DNA from: Gari tellinella
Taxonomy: Eukaryota; Mollusca; Bivalvia; Cardiida; Psammobiidae
Direction: 5' to 3'
Assembly (NCBI GenBank): GCA_922989275.2
Contig: OV277864.1
Coordinates: forward strand, 48,359,550-48,423,549
Length of the DNA stretch: 64,000 bases
The position numbers and the translations under genes were made by a program. Shown here in pieces: positions 1-12,100 of the stretch (positions within the stretch are counted from its first letter, which is position 1; every line of letters starts with the position of its first letter). Under the pieces are notes generated by a model. That model searched no databases, was not told the origin of the DNA, and worked only from the letters and a program-made list of their open reading frames with translations.

Positions 1-699
1 TATTCTAGAAATAGGCAGTGCCGAACCTGGCCTTTTAGAAAAGTCTTCCAACGCGATGTGCGAATCATAACTTTTCATTCTACGGAAGCCAAAATGTGCC
101 ATAAACGTCAAAACGTTTTAATACGTTATGGGCGTGGAAAGGATATGGGGAACATCTAGAGATGCCGAATTTTCGGCTTTTAAGCTTTTATCGTCGTGCA
201 ATGGTGACTTTGTAGCGAAAGAAGGCAAAAGTATGGCATTTGTAGGGAAAAAATGGATTTTCCCCATATGTGTTAAGATTGCGCAATATAGGTAATGGGT
301 CATTTCGGCCCAGAGTGTTGTTAGGGATGGGTACTGTTTCGGTCTTATCATTTCTGTAAACTGTATTAGCATAAATTTTCATGCACAAATTCTGTCATGC
401 ATTAAATTACTGTATAAGAATGCGGCATCTGAAAAATACACAGACACTTGCATTCTCCTTCAAAGAGAGTATCGTTGAGCTTTCGACACTTTATTTTCAG
501 AGAAAAAGTTTTTAGTTTTTTTTGGAAGCATCCTTATTATATCATATTTTCTCTATAAATCAATTAATGTTAGCAATATGATAATTAAATTAAGATTTTA
601 ATCAAAAGAAACAGATCTACAAACTTAAAGTTTACACAGAATAATGTGTAGTGATTCTAATGTGACGCTAGAGAGGAGAATCAAGTATGTCCATTAAAA
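1..699. other. No gene recognised
   Basis: AT-rich sequence with short uninformative open frames. No conserved protein segment, RNA gene or assignable repeat was seen. If the INTS3 first exon were in this window it would have to lie here or in 1681-3196; I found no segment resembling the family's N-terminus. Confidence 0.5.
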
Positions 700-847
700 T
701 TTTCTACCCAGTGATCATGACTGAGAATTAAGGGCCCAGGTTTAGGTTTTGAAATCTGTGTTTAGATTTCGAAGAATGCTTATAATTCTCATTTCCCTCA
801 AGGTATTGCTTTCAATTATTTGATATGCAAGTGTATATGGACAGGAC

Positions 848-1680
848 CCAGCGTTTTTTTTCCTTCTTTGGACGGTACCGGGGAACGGACCCGTTCCCAA
901 TTCGAGACGGACCCTTCCCAATTTGACGACCGGACCCTTCCCAATCAAAAGAAATCGATTATCGGACCTGTTACCAATCAAAATAAACATATTTGCCATT
1001 ATCAAATTACATTTTCCCTTTAAATCATAGCAAACCATCCATATTCCAACTTATCTTTTGCTACAATGAACGTAAGCAAAGTTACGCAACTCCATTGACA
1101 TTTTTGGGAGTATGTATAATACAATACCAGTGATAATGGCTGAATTTTCAGAAACGGTCCGGGCGAAGATTTATACATGCCCCTTCATCGAGACTGGTTA
1201 ATGTTGTGTGATCGCAAAATCTGCTGAAATTGATAAGAGTTTACAAACCCAGTTTCACTCTGTTTACCATCATTTATAAAATTTAGAAATCCTACAATTA
1301 AAACAATCATGAGCCATAATTCAAAGTATTACAGAATTGTTTTGAAAATAATGAAAAACTTGAATCTAGATCACTGCCTTTAACACTCGCGAGCGTGATT
1401 GGCAGTATTCAGAGATAGATACGATAAGGTTTTGGATTTTATTAAGTCATCAACTCTGTCTCTGCCGCAACAGCGTCTACTGTGAGTAATACATCCAGCG
1501 TAGATTTAGTTTCTACACCATGTTTATCCATCATAAACAGTTATAAACGGTTTAGTAACTAAAATTCCCAATTTCTGCGTTGTCATCATTTCACAACTAG
1601 TTTTTCCCAATTTGACTTGAAAAATTCCCAATCTGTGGGGTACCGGACCCGTTCCCAATTGGGTGGAAAAAAAATGCTGG
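848..1680. mobile_element. TIR DNA element without transposase (about 830 bp)
   Basis: Starts CCAGCGTTTTTTTTCC and ends GGAAAAAAAATGCTGG, a 16-bp terminal inverted repeat with one mismatch. Subterminal regions on both sides carry repeated GGACCCGTTCCCAATT and AAATTCCCAAT words. No transposase frame is present, so it is non-autonomous; CAG-type termini suggest hAT but are not decisive. It separates two diverged copies of a roughly 150-bp unit (about 700-847 and 1683-1835, both with ATATGGACAGGAC). Confidence 0.65.
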
Positions 1681-1879
1681 AACCTTTCTAACTTTCTATG
1701 ATCATGAAAAATGTTTACCCGAGTGACCTTGTACTCAGGGTTCGGGTTTCGGTTTGAATCTAATTCCTATGTCCTTGAGGAATTGCTTTCATATTTGGTA
1801 TTCATGTATATATGGACAGGACTTTTTGATGCACGCAAAAAGTTTAACCCTTGTGACCTTCACCTCAGACTCTGCTTTT

Positions 1880-3136
1880 TAGCTCACCTGAGCCAAAGGC
1901 TCAAGGTGAGCTATTGGGATGGCCCGGCGTCGTGCGTATGTGCGTCGTGCGTATGTGCGTCGTCGTTAACAATTGCTTCAAATGACATCTCCTCCTATAC
2001 CGCTTGACAGAATTCAACCAAACTTTACAGAAATGTTCCTTGGGTCAAGCTCTTTCAAATTTGTTCAAAGAATTAAAAACAATGCAGAACTCTGGTTGCC
2101 ATGGCAACCAAAGTGAAAAAATAAGGAAATCTTAAAAAATCTTCTTGTCAAAAACTGGAAGGGCCAGAGCTTACATATTTGGCACATAGCATTATCTACA
2201 GGTCCTCTATCAAGTTTGTTCAAATTATGCTCCTGGGGTCAAAATTGGCCCCGCCCCGGGGGTCACAGATTTACATAGAGTTATATAGTGAAATTTTCAA
2301 ACGTCTTCTTCTCTGAAACTAATGTGGCCAGAGCATTGATATTTGGCATGGTGACGCTTCTAGATGTCCTATACGAAAATTGTTCAAATGGTTCTGGTCG
2401 GTTGCATAACTAGGTCACAGGAGCTAAAAATAGATTTTTTTCATTGAAAACTTAAAAAATCTTCTTGTCTGAAACTTAAAGGGCCAGAGCTTAGATATTT
2501 GGCACATACCATCGCCTACAGGTCCTCTATCTAGTTTGTTCAAATTATTCCCCTGGGGTCGAAATTGGCCCCGCCCCGGGGGTCACAGTTTTACATAGAG
2601 TTATATAGTGAAATATTCAAACGTCTTCTTCTCTGAAACTAATATGGCCAGAGCTTTGATATTTGGTATGGTGACACTTCTAGATGTCCTATACCAAAAT
2701 TGTTCAAATGGTTCTGGTCGGTTGCATAACTAGGTCACAGGAGCTAAAAATAGATTTTTTTCAATGAAAACTTAAAAAATCTTCTTTTCTGAAACTACAA
2801 GGGTCAGAGCTTAGATATTTGGCACATACCATCGCCTACAGGTCCTCTATCAAGTTTGTTCAAATTATGAACCTGGGGTCAAAATTGGCCCCGCCCCTGG
2901 GGTCACAGTTTTACATAGAGTTATATAGAGAAAATTTCAAACATCTTCTTCTCTGACACTAATATGGCCAGAGCTTGTATATTCGGTATGGTGACACTTT
3001 TAAATATACTTTACATAATTTGTTCAAATTGTTCTGGTCTGTTGCATATCTAGGTCAGTCCTGGACCTAAATTATTATCGCCATTTTTTCAGCTATTTTC
3101 TCAGGTGAGCGAAATATGTCCCATGGGGCTCTTGTT
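1880..3136 (+). mobile_element. Composite Helitron-like element, 320-bp tandem repeat inside
   Basis: Begins AGCTCACCTGAGCCAAAGGC (a short palindrome around GAGC), continues with a GCGTCGTGCGTATGTGCGTC simple repeat, then three roughly 320-bp tandem units beginning CTTAAAAAATCTTCTTGTC near 2131, 2451 and 2771. It ends CAGGTGAGCGAAATATGTCC then CATGGGGCTCTTGTT. The matching GGTGAGC words at both ends and a GGGCT-CTTG tail define a repeat class very common in bivalves. No coding capacity. INTS3 coding exon 3197 starts 60 bp downstream. Confidence 0.75.
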
Positions 3137-3196
3137 AATAAATTGCTGGCAAGCTTTTTGGCTCTCAAACAACTCTTGTTGTATGTGTATTTTCAG

Positions 3197-6100
3197 AAAC
3201 TTGAGAGAAATTTTGGGGTAGTGAATGGTTTAACCAACGGTTTGTCTGAGAGAGAAACCAATGATGTTCTGAATAGTCATGTAAGTAGAAATTTAATTCT
3301 TTGCATGCTGGGTAATTTTTCGTCTGCAACAATTGTCGTCTGCCTCTGTTCTAAAAATAGAATTTTCTAAAAAAAAATTAAAACAGGGTTGAAGTGTCAA
3401 ACAGTTTGGATCGTGATGAGACGCTGTGTTACGCTGCATCTCAAAAGGATCCAAACTGTTTGCAAATCACTGTGGCGCAAATATCCCCCGCTAGCATGGT
3501 AAGAAGTCTTATTAGGGTTCTTTGATTATGTTTCAACTTCATAGATAAGAGGCTAAGGGGGAATAAAGTAATAATTTTCAATACTTTTCCAATAATGTCT
3601 CTTCAAATTTCTTTACTGTGACTTCTCTTCGTGATGATTTAAATGTATTGTCCGAGGATACAGATACCTAGAAAAATAAAGATTTTAGAATTTGAAAAAC
3701 TACTTACATGTACATCAAGCTATGTTGAATAGAATTTTTGTGATGTTTTCTTAAATAACAGTTTCAGTTTTATTGACAATCAGCATACATGAATGTTTAA
3801 CGTGTCTATGTACAGGGAGATCTACACAATTATGATAAAACTGTTTCATAGTCAAAATGACTGATTACCTTCTTCTTGTAAAATGCAATTTATGAAGAAT
3901 ATATACTATATTGATTATTCAGATATAATAAATAATTTGCATTTCCAGCAGGGATAAAAAACTGAAGCTTTTTAAAATTATTTGAAATTTACGTGACTGT
4001 TGGGGACGGTAATAGTTTTCCTTGTTACATCCAGATCTGTAAAGGTAACCAGCAATATGAAGAGGTGCAGATGGGATTGCTGTATGCTATATTGACAGAT
4101 CAACAAAATGCAGCAAAGGTTTGTACTGATTTGACAAACAGTCGAACTTTGATATCTCGAACACACTTAATTCGAACTATCCGATTGGTGGACACATGAA
4201 TTGCATAATTTCTTGCCCGGTTTAGTCAAACATACCCATATTTCAAAGTTAAAGCGTGGCTCAGCCACGTTTTAACTTTGAAATACGGGTATGTTCAACC
4301 TAACCGAGTTCGAGATATCGAAGTTCAACTGTATTATAAAACCCATGATCATTATGGCTGAAGATGCCTACCCTGATTTCTTGTATGAGCTTGCTGGATA
4401 CCTTTTAAAGCAGACTGTGAGTAAGCAGAAAGCTCCTTTAATCCATTACCCCATAGCCTGATTCTAGTTTTGCAAATAGGTGACCACATAAAGCAGGTTG
4501 AAAGTAAAGCAGAATGTGCCTTAAGGCACATTCTGCTTTACTATCAGCCTGCTTTAAGCTATCATTTGCTGAAATATAGAAAATATTTTTTATCAGACAT
4601 ATTTATGACTGTATAAATTTGAACTATTTCCCTCAGTGGAGGAATGTTTTCAAGGTGTAAAAGGGTGTATTTATGGGATAATGTGTTAAGAGCTTTCTGC
4701 TTTTTTTTACTTCCACAAACTAAGTTACATTAAACTTTGCATATGCATTGATAATGAAGTGCAGAAGTGAGTGACATATTTTTCATGCGAGTTGTCCCAA
4801 GAGTGACAGAGTTATTGCCCTTTATTTGACTTTTTTGGCAGAATAAAGTTTGTGAAGATATTTATCCATCTAGTCTGACAAAACAAGTTGATTGAAAGTA
4901 AATAAAGTTTTTAAAGTAAAAATACTATTGCCTCATTACTGTTTGCTTAACCCATTATCATGTTAAAATGCCTTTTTATGCCTATAATTTATTCCTCTAA
5001 AGAAGAAAATAGATCTATCCATTTTATACAGTCGTGAACATGAATCGTAAGAAATGTTTTTCGATTTCATAGCAGATGTTAGCTTAAACCATTCTAAAAG
5101 TAAAGCAGAATGTGTCTCAATGCATATTTTGCTTTACTTTCAACATGCTTTAAGCAGTCACCTGCCCCATGTTCAAGATCATCGAGCGGAAACATAGCAG
5201 AAATTTAGCGCTTGCTGTCCACTCGCTATCTTTCAACAAGCACAGCTTGCGCCCCACAAAATGTACTGTAATACAACTATCAACTTTTACGTACTGATAC
5301 CTTCCGCTCGCCGAGCAAGTTTGTTCAAGAGAGAGCGACTGTCCGCTCGGCAAGCGGAAACTTAGTTGAACAAACCTCTGTCTAACGAACTAGAAACAGG
5401 CTATGGGATAATGGGTTACTGGTGGCCATTATCCTGTTGAATATTCATATAAAACTCTGCCTACTATGAACATCTGTCATCTGAAATATTACATTGGCTA
5501 ATAAAGTAAGGACTGAACAAGCTTTAAAGAGTTATCGCAGAACCCTGATCACCTGTTTTAACCCATTACCACATAAATTATGTCTTTTTACGCTTTTAAT
5601 TTATTCCTACACTGAAGAAAATATTTCCAAATTATACCTTCATATATATATAAACCAAAGGAAATATTTTCTATATTCAAGCAAATGTTAGCTTAAAGCA
5701 GGCTGAAAGTAAAGCAGAATGTGCCTTAAGGCAACCTGCTTTAAGTGGTCACCTATCTTCAAAACTACAAACAAGCTATGGGTTAATGGGTTAACCCTAC
5801 TCTGTCATGTTTTTCAGAACTACAGGGATATTCACCTTGTTTGTCGAGATGGTTTTAGTTTGGTGACAAACCGACTGAATCAGATTATCTATGAAAAATG
5901 GCTGAAGTTAAAGGACATTGGTCGCCTGCAGATATTGTGGCTGACAGGAGAAATGGTGAAGAATGCAGTCCTGGGTTCAGACACTGTGGTTAATAATCTT
6001 ATGAGACAAATAGCTGGTAAGTCTTTGTTTTCAGTAATTGTTTAGTTCCACTTGTATGGGTAGAGAGCATTTCTTTGATTAACTCATTCCTGAAACTTAA

Positions 6101-9100
6101 ATGGAAAATTCTGAATTCTAGTTAAGTCAAGTCCATCTTTGACTTTTCCGGGGCGTTTGTTACAAATATTGCAAAATGACAAACGAGTCAAAATGACAAA
6201 CAGTGTAGACCCCGATCAAAAGGCTCTCTGATCTGGGTCTGCACTGTTTTCATAGGACGTGTCCTTTTTAGAGGTTCACTGTTTGTTAATGACAATTATA
6301 CTTATCACTTGGATTGAATGTGTATATAGGCATTTCTATAAGGAAAGATTAAAATGACATTACAGAAGAAACTTGGTATGCTTCTAGCAGAGATTCAGTT
6401 AAATAAACCAAATTTCATTTTAATAATTCTGTAAAATTTGATAAACCCATTATCCCATAAATACGCTTTTTTGGCCTTTCATTTATTTCTTCACTTAAGA
6501 AAATAATTCCTTTTTATACAGTCATGAATATGTAATATGAGAAATATTTGCTATTTCCTAACTGTAACAGATGATAGCTTTAAGCAGGCTGAAAGTAAAG
6601 CAGAATGTGCCTTAAGGCACATTATGCTTTACTTTCAACCTGCTTTAATGGTCACCTATCTTCAATGCTAGAAACAGGCTATAGGGTAATGGGTTAAAGC
6701 GGTTTGTCAATTGTTAAAATATTTTGAACAATAGTGGCACTGCCTGCCACAAAGGGTTCAACAGTGTGCTCAAAGATGATGTTTACCGTTCCATTTCAGG
6801 TGGTGATATAACTCCGAAGAATGTTTGGCTTGCAGAAGGGCTGTTAGACATACTTTCTGAAAACAAGTAAGCTTTACTGTCATCCACATTCATTCACTGA
6901 CAAATTCTACAATATTTTTGGGTATAAAGACAAGTACCATCAATTATTCCTCGAGAGTGATTGATTTGTTAACTAACAAGCAAGTTGAAACTCTGCTTAA
7001 AACAGTTTTTGCATGTCATATGAAGTGAAACCTTCGTAAAATGGTTTGAAACATTTGTTCTCGTTGGAAAGCTTTTAAAAGAATTTTCTTCAGTACTCTT
7101 GTCCAGCATTAAGCAGCCACCTGTCTAAATTTACTGCCACATCACATTACTTTGACTGCAAAACCTCTCTAGCTGGGAAACTTCTTTGAAACAAACATTC
7201 GCTTTGTCAACAAGAGAGATGTTCTACATAGTGCTCCAGATGAGAGGGAATAAACTGAACGAATCCAACATGTTCTCATTGATTTCAGCACCAAATCATA
7301 TGGTGTTTATACTCATTAGAATCATCTCTACTAGTCAATTTTGTTGAGTAGTAACAGCATAGGGTTTAATGAATAAATATAATGGTTTCAGTTTTTGAAA
7401 TACTCCCTCTTATCTGGAGTCTTGTCTACAGTAGCTGACATTACTGTGTTTTACTTTTTCAGGAGTTGGCTGGAGAAGTATCCTACCCTGATACCGATGA
7501 CTGTGTACACATACCTACGTACTATCATGGATCACTCTAGCCAACTGTTCCACAACCTGCGGCAGAGGGAGGCAGAATTTGTAGCTGGACTTCTAAGAGA
7601 AAAGGTGCTAACCCATTACCCCATAAATTCACCTTTTTACGCCTCTAAATTATTTCTTCATTGCAGAAAATTTAAACAGAATATGAATATGTATTATAAG
7701 AAATATTTTCTATATTCTAGAAGCTGGTAATTTAAAGCAGGCTGATAGTAAAGCAGAATGCGCCTTAAGGTGCATTCTGCTTTACTTTCAACCTGCTTTA
7801 CATAGTCAAATGGCTTCAAAGCTAGAACAGGCTATGTGGTAAAGGGTTAATTTAGCTGACAACATTTTCACCAGATGACAGCTATGTACTGTCGAAAGGT
7901 TTAACCCTTTCTACATTAAGTAACTCTTGTTGGTTATAAGGTTCCCTTGTGGATTATTTTTAGTTACAAAAACATGAACAAGTCTACTTGGAATTCTAGT
8001 TAGTTTAATAAATACTACTCTAAATTAGCAAGCAGTGTAGACCCTGATCAGAGCGCTCCTATAGGAGCCCTCTGATCTGGATCTGCACTGTTTGTAAATG
8101 TAATAAGTACATTTTAAACAGGTCCATGGTGTTGAAAGAGTTAAACTCCTGCACAAGTCTTTACCAACAATACTTCATACACTTAAGAACAAATTTACCA
8201 TAAGACAAATATGTAGCGGTAGATCCGTAAATCGATTTTTCAAATCTGCGCACATCTATATATCGTTGTACTGTAGGGAAATGGTTTGACTGGCAAGGAA
8301 ATACAAATTCAATTCCAGATCTGAAATTTGTCTCACTACTTAGAAATTTATTTTAGCAATATATTTTAGCTTGACTAATGTGCTTTAAACTTCAAACTTG
8401 CTTAAATCGGCCTTGCCCACATTTTATAAGTTTAATGTCGAAAACATGATCTCGCTTAAATTGAACATACCCGTTTTTCAAATTTGAAACGTGGCAAAGC
8501 CATGTTTCAACTTTGAAATATAGGTATGTTCTAACTAAAGCTAGTTTGAATTATCAAGTTTTGACTGTATATCTTTAATGCCTATGCAACCAGGTTAAGC
8601 TTTATACATTTTACCTCCATTGTAATTCTTTTAAACTGTTTCAGTGGACAGAGTGCATGATAATTGGGCGTGACTTGGTGAGGTTACTGCAGAATGTAGC
8701 GAGATTGCAGGAGTTTGAAAGTCTCTGGAGGGACATGATGCTCAACCCCACTGCCTTAGCACCACAGTTCACAGGTGGGACGACAACTTATCATCATCAT
8801 CATCATCATTCTAGCATGTTGAATTTGTAAACTACTACAGTGCTCCCTCCCTACAACTGCCCTCCGAACAACAATTCCCTCCTTACAACAATGCTTGTCA
8901 CTGGTCCCCCAAATAAGACAGTTGTGTCTAACCCTTTCACTAATGTAATATTGTCTGCTTAAAATTGTTATCTGCTGTTTATTCTGAAAGTTAAGATAAT
9001 TATTGGAAATTTTGACTTAAACAACCATAATGACCAGTGGCAAACAGCTGGAATCCATATCAGACCCTTGGTTACGTGGCATCTGTTCTGGATTCAAAGC

Positions 9101-12100
9101 AAATATTAGCCTGGTCGTGCTCAGTATGTAAGCAGGAAGCACTGTACATGAACAAATAATAACTAGGAAGCAAATGAACAATACACATACAGTAAAGCTT
9201 CTCTATTACAACCAATAAAAAGAAGACTAGTTTATGCTATATACTCTTTTACCCCTGACACATTCAGTGGATAATTCCAATTTCCAATTAAGTCAAGTCA
9301 ATTTTGAGTATTTAATGTTCATTTTAACAAAATATTGCAAAATTACAAACAGTGCAGACACTGATCAGAGAGATCCTTTAGAATCTTTTGATCAGGGTCT
9401 ACACTGTTTTACTCTTCACAGGTTTGTTAACGGTATACACATCGCTAGGGTTGATTGAGATTAAGGCGGGTGACAGCTTAAAGCAAGATGAAAGTAAAGC
9501 AGAGATCTCGCTCCTACAGGAGCTTTCTGCTTTACTTTCATTTTGCTTTAAGCAGCCACCTGCCTTTGTTACCTAAAAAGGTTACCTCATTTTGTGGTCA
9601 TAAGAAAGAGGCTTTACTGTTTAGAAGGGAGTAATTCAGAGCTCCAGATAAGGGGAGTATTTCCAAACTAAAATCTTTATTTCTGCATTAAACCCTATGG
9701 TGTCATTACTCATTAGAATCGTCTCTTTGAGACGGTTCTAATGAGTAGTAACACCATAGGATTTGGTGCTGAAAGGAGCAAGAAAATGTTGGATTTGTTC
9801 AGCTTACTCCTTCTTATCTGGAGCCCTGGGACTATGTATTTGTTGTTTTTAGGAATACAACAGTTAATGACAACAAGAACATCCAGGAAGTTTATAATCT
9901 CGCGTTTGACTCCGGACATGGAGAATAAATTGGTTTTTCTCACAACCAAAGTGAAGTTTGGACAACAGAAACGATATCAGGACTGGTTCCAACGACAGGT
10001 AGAATATAATTATGTCCACTTACAAGTTACACCCTTTACTCCATAGACAGGGCTCCAGATAAGGGGAGTATTTAAAAACTAAAAAAATTATTTCTGAAAT
10101 AAACCATAATTATGTTGTCACTACTCATTAGAATAGTTTCTTTTTGAGATGATTCTGATGAATAGTAATACCATAGGATTTGGTGCTGAAACGAGTGAGA
10201 AAATGTTGGATTTGTTCACTTTACTTCCTGTTAACTGGAGCCCTGATAGATATGTCTTTAAAGTCTCAATTTATTCCTACACTCTATCAAAATAGTGCTC
10301 TTGCAATTATTTATGAAAAATTACCATAGAGTCTATCTTCTTAAGTCTGACAGATGGTAGCGTAAGTAAATTGAAGTAAAGCCGAATGCTGCTGGAAGAG
10401 CATAACAAGCTATTGAATAAAGGGTCAAGCAACCACTTATTAAGGATAGATCTCTATAGACAGTAAACTGGTTTCTGCAATGTGTTTATCCTTCATTAAC
10501 TCTTACCATGCTAGCGGTTGATATATCCTAAAGTGATTACCTCTGCAAACAGTTTGGATCCAGATGAGACACTGCATAATGCGGCGTCTCATCAGGATCC
10601 GAACTGTTTGACACTCTAACCAGACTGTTTTGAAAAGAAATTTTGAAAATTCTATTTTTAAAACAGTAGCAGATGACAATTTTGCAGATAAAAATTACCG
10701 AGCATGCAGAGAGTTAAGCAACCACCTGAATTTTAAACTAAGAAAATGTCTTCTATTGAGTGGTTGCTTAATACAATATTGACTACATACATGGTGTTTA
10801 ACCAGTGTCTTACAGTACAGGCAATTAAGTTTCTTTGTGCACATTCTACAACAATTTATTATCCCCTGCCGAAAGGCAGAGGGATACTGTTTTAGGTCTG
10901 TCCGTCCGGCTGTGTGTGCGTGCGTGCATCACGTTTTCCGTCCGCAACTGTATCTCCGAAACCTATAAACAGATTTGGATTAAACTTGGTATACTTATTT
11001 GTCATCATAGGAGCACCGTGGGAAATCAAATTTTTTTCAGAAAATTTGAGGAATTTATGAGTTATCTGCCCTTTTTGTGTTAAAAATGCTGTCCGTGCAT
11101 CCGTCACGTTTTCCGTCCGCAACTGTATCTCCGAAACCTATAAACAGATTTGGATTAAACTTGGTATACTTATTTGTCATCATAGGAGCACCGTGGGAAA
11201 TCAATTTTTTTTCAGAAATTTTTAGGAATTTATGAGTTATCTGCCCTTTTTGTGTTAAAAATGCCATATTTAACAGTTTTTACACTCTAGCAATTACAGT
11301 ATTCAACATATTTTGTTTATACTTGCACACATTGTCTATAAGTACAAGTTCTTGCAGGTGTGCAATTATTGTAAAAAAAGGATACTTGTGGCAAGAGTAA
11401 TCTGCCCTTGATGTACTTAGAAATGCTAGAAAATGCTTTATATTGATATTTTTTACATACTAGAGCCTATAAATATGCATGGATTTTGATAAACTTTCTT
11501 GAATTATGTATGGCTATTAGATTTCAAATGAATTTGATTATTGTTGAAAACGGAGAAATCAGTCATGAGTTATCTGCCCTTGATAAGTAAAAAAGGCCAT
11601 ATTTCACTGTTTTTACTCTCTGACAACTACAATTATGAATGGATTTAAATGATACTTGCACACAATGTCTATAAGTAAAAGTTCTTGAAGGTGTGCTATT
11701 ATTGTCAAAAAAGGATACTTGTGGCAAGAGTAATCTGCCCTTGATGTACTTAGAAATGCTAGAAAATGCTTTATTTTAATATTGTTTACATCCTAGTATC
11801 TATAAATATGCATGGATTTTGATAAAAAAAATTCTTAAACTATGTATGGCTATTAGCTTTCAAATAATTGTGATCATTTTTGAAAATGGAGAAACTAGTC
11901 AACAGTTATCTGCCCTTGATGAGTCGAAAAAACCATATTTAACAGTTTTTACCATCTAGAAACTACAGTCTTTAATGGATTTTGATTTAACTTACACACG
12001 ATGTATATAAATATAAGGGTTGCAATTATTGTCAAAAAAGGATACTTTGTGGTAAGAGTTATCTGCCCTTTATGTACTTAGTAATGCTCAACATGGCTTT

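Noticed and set aside
1711..2007. 98-codon + strand open frame with CVCASCVCAS repeats
   Set aside because: The repeat is the GCGTCGTGCGTATGT microsatellite at the start of the composite element at 1880.
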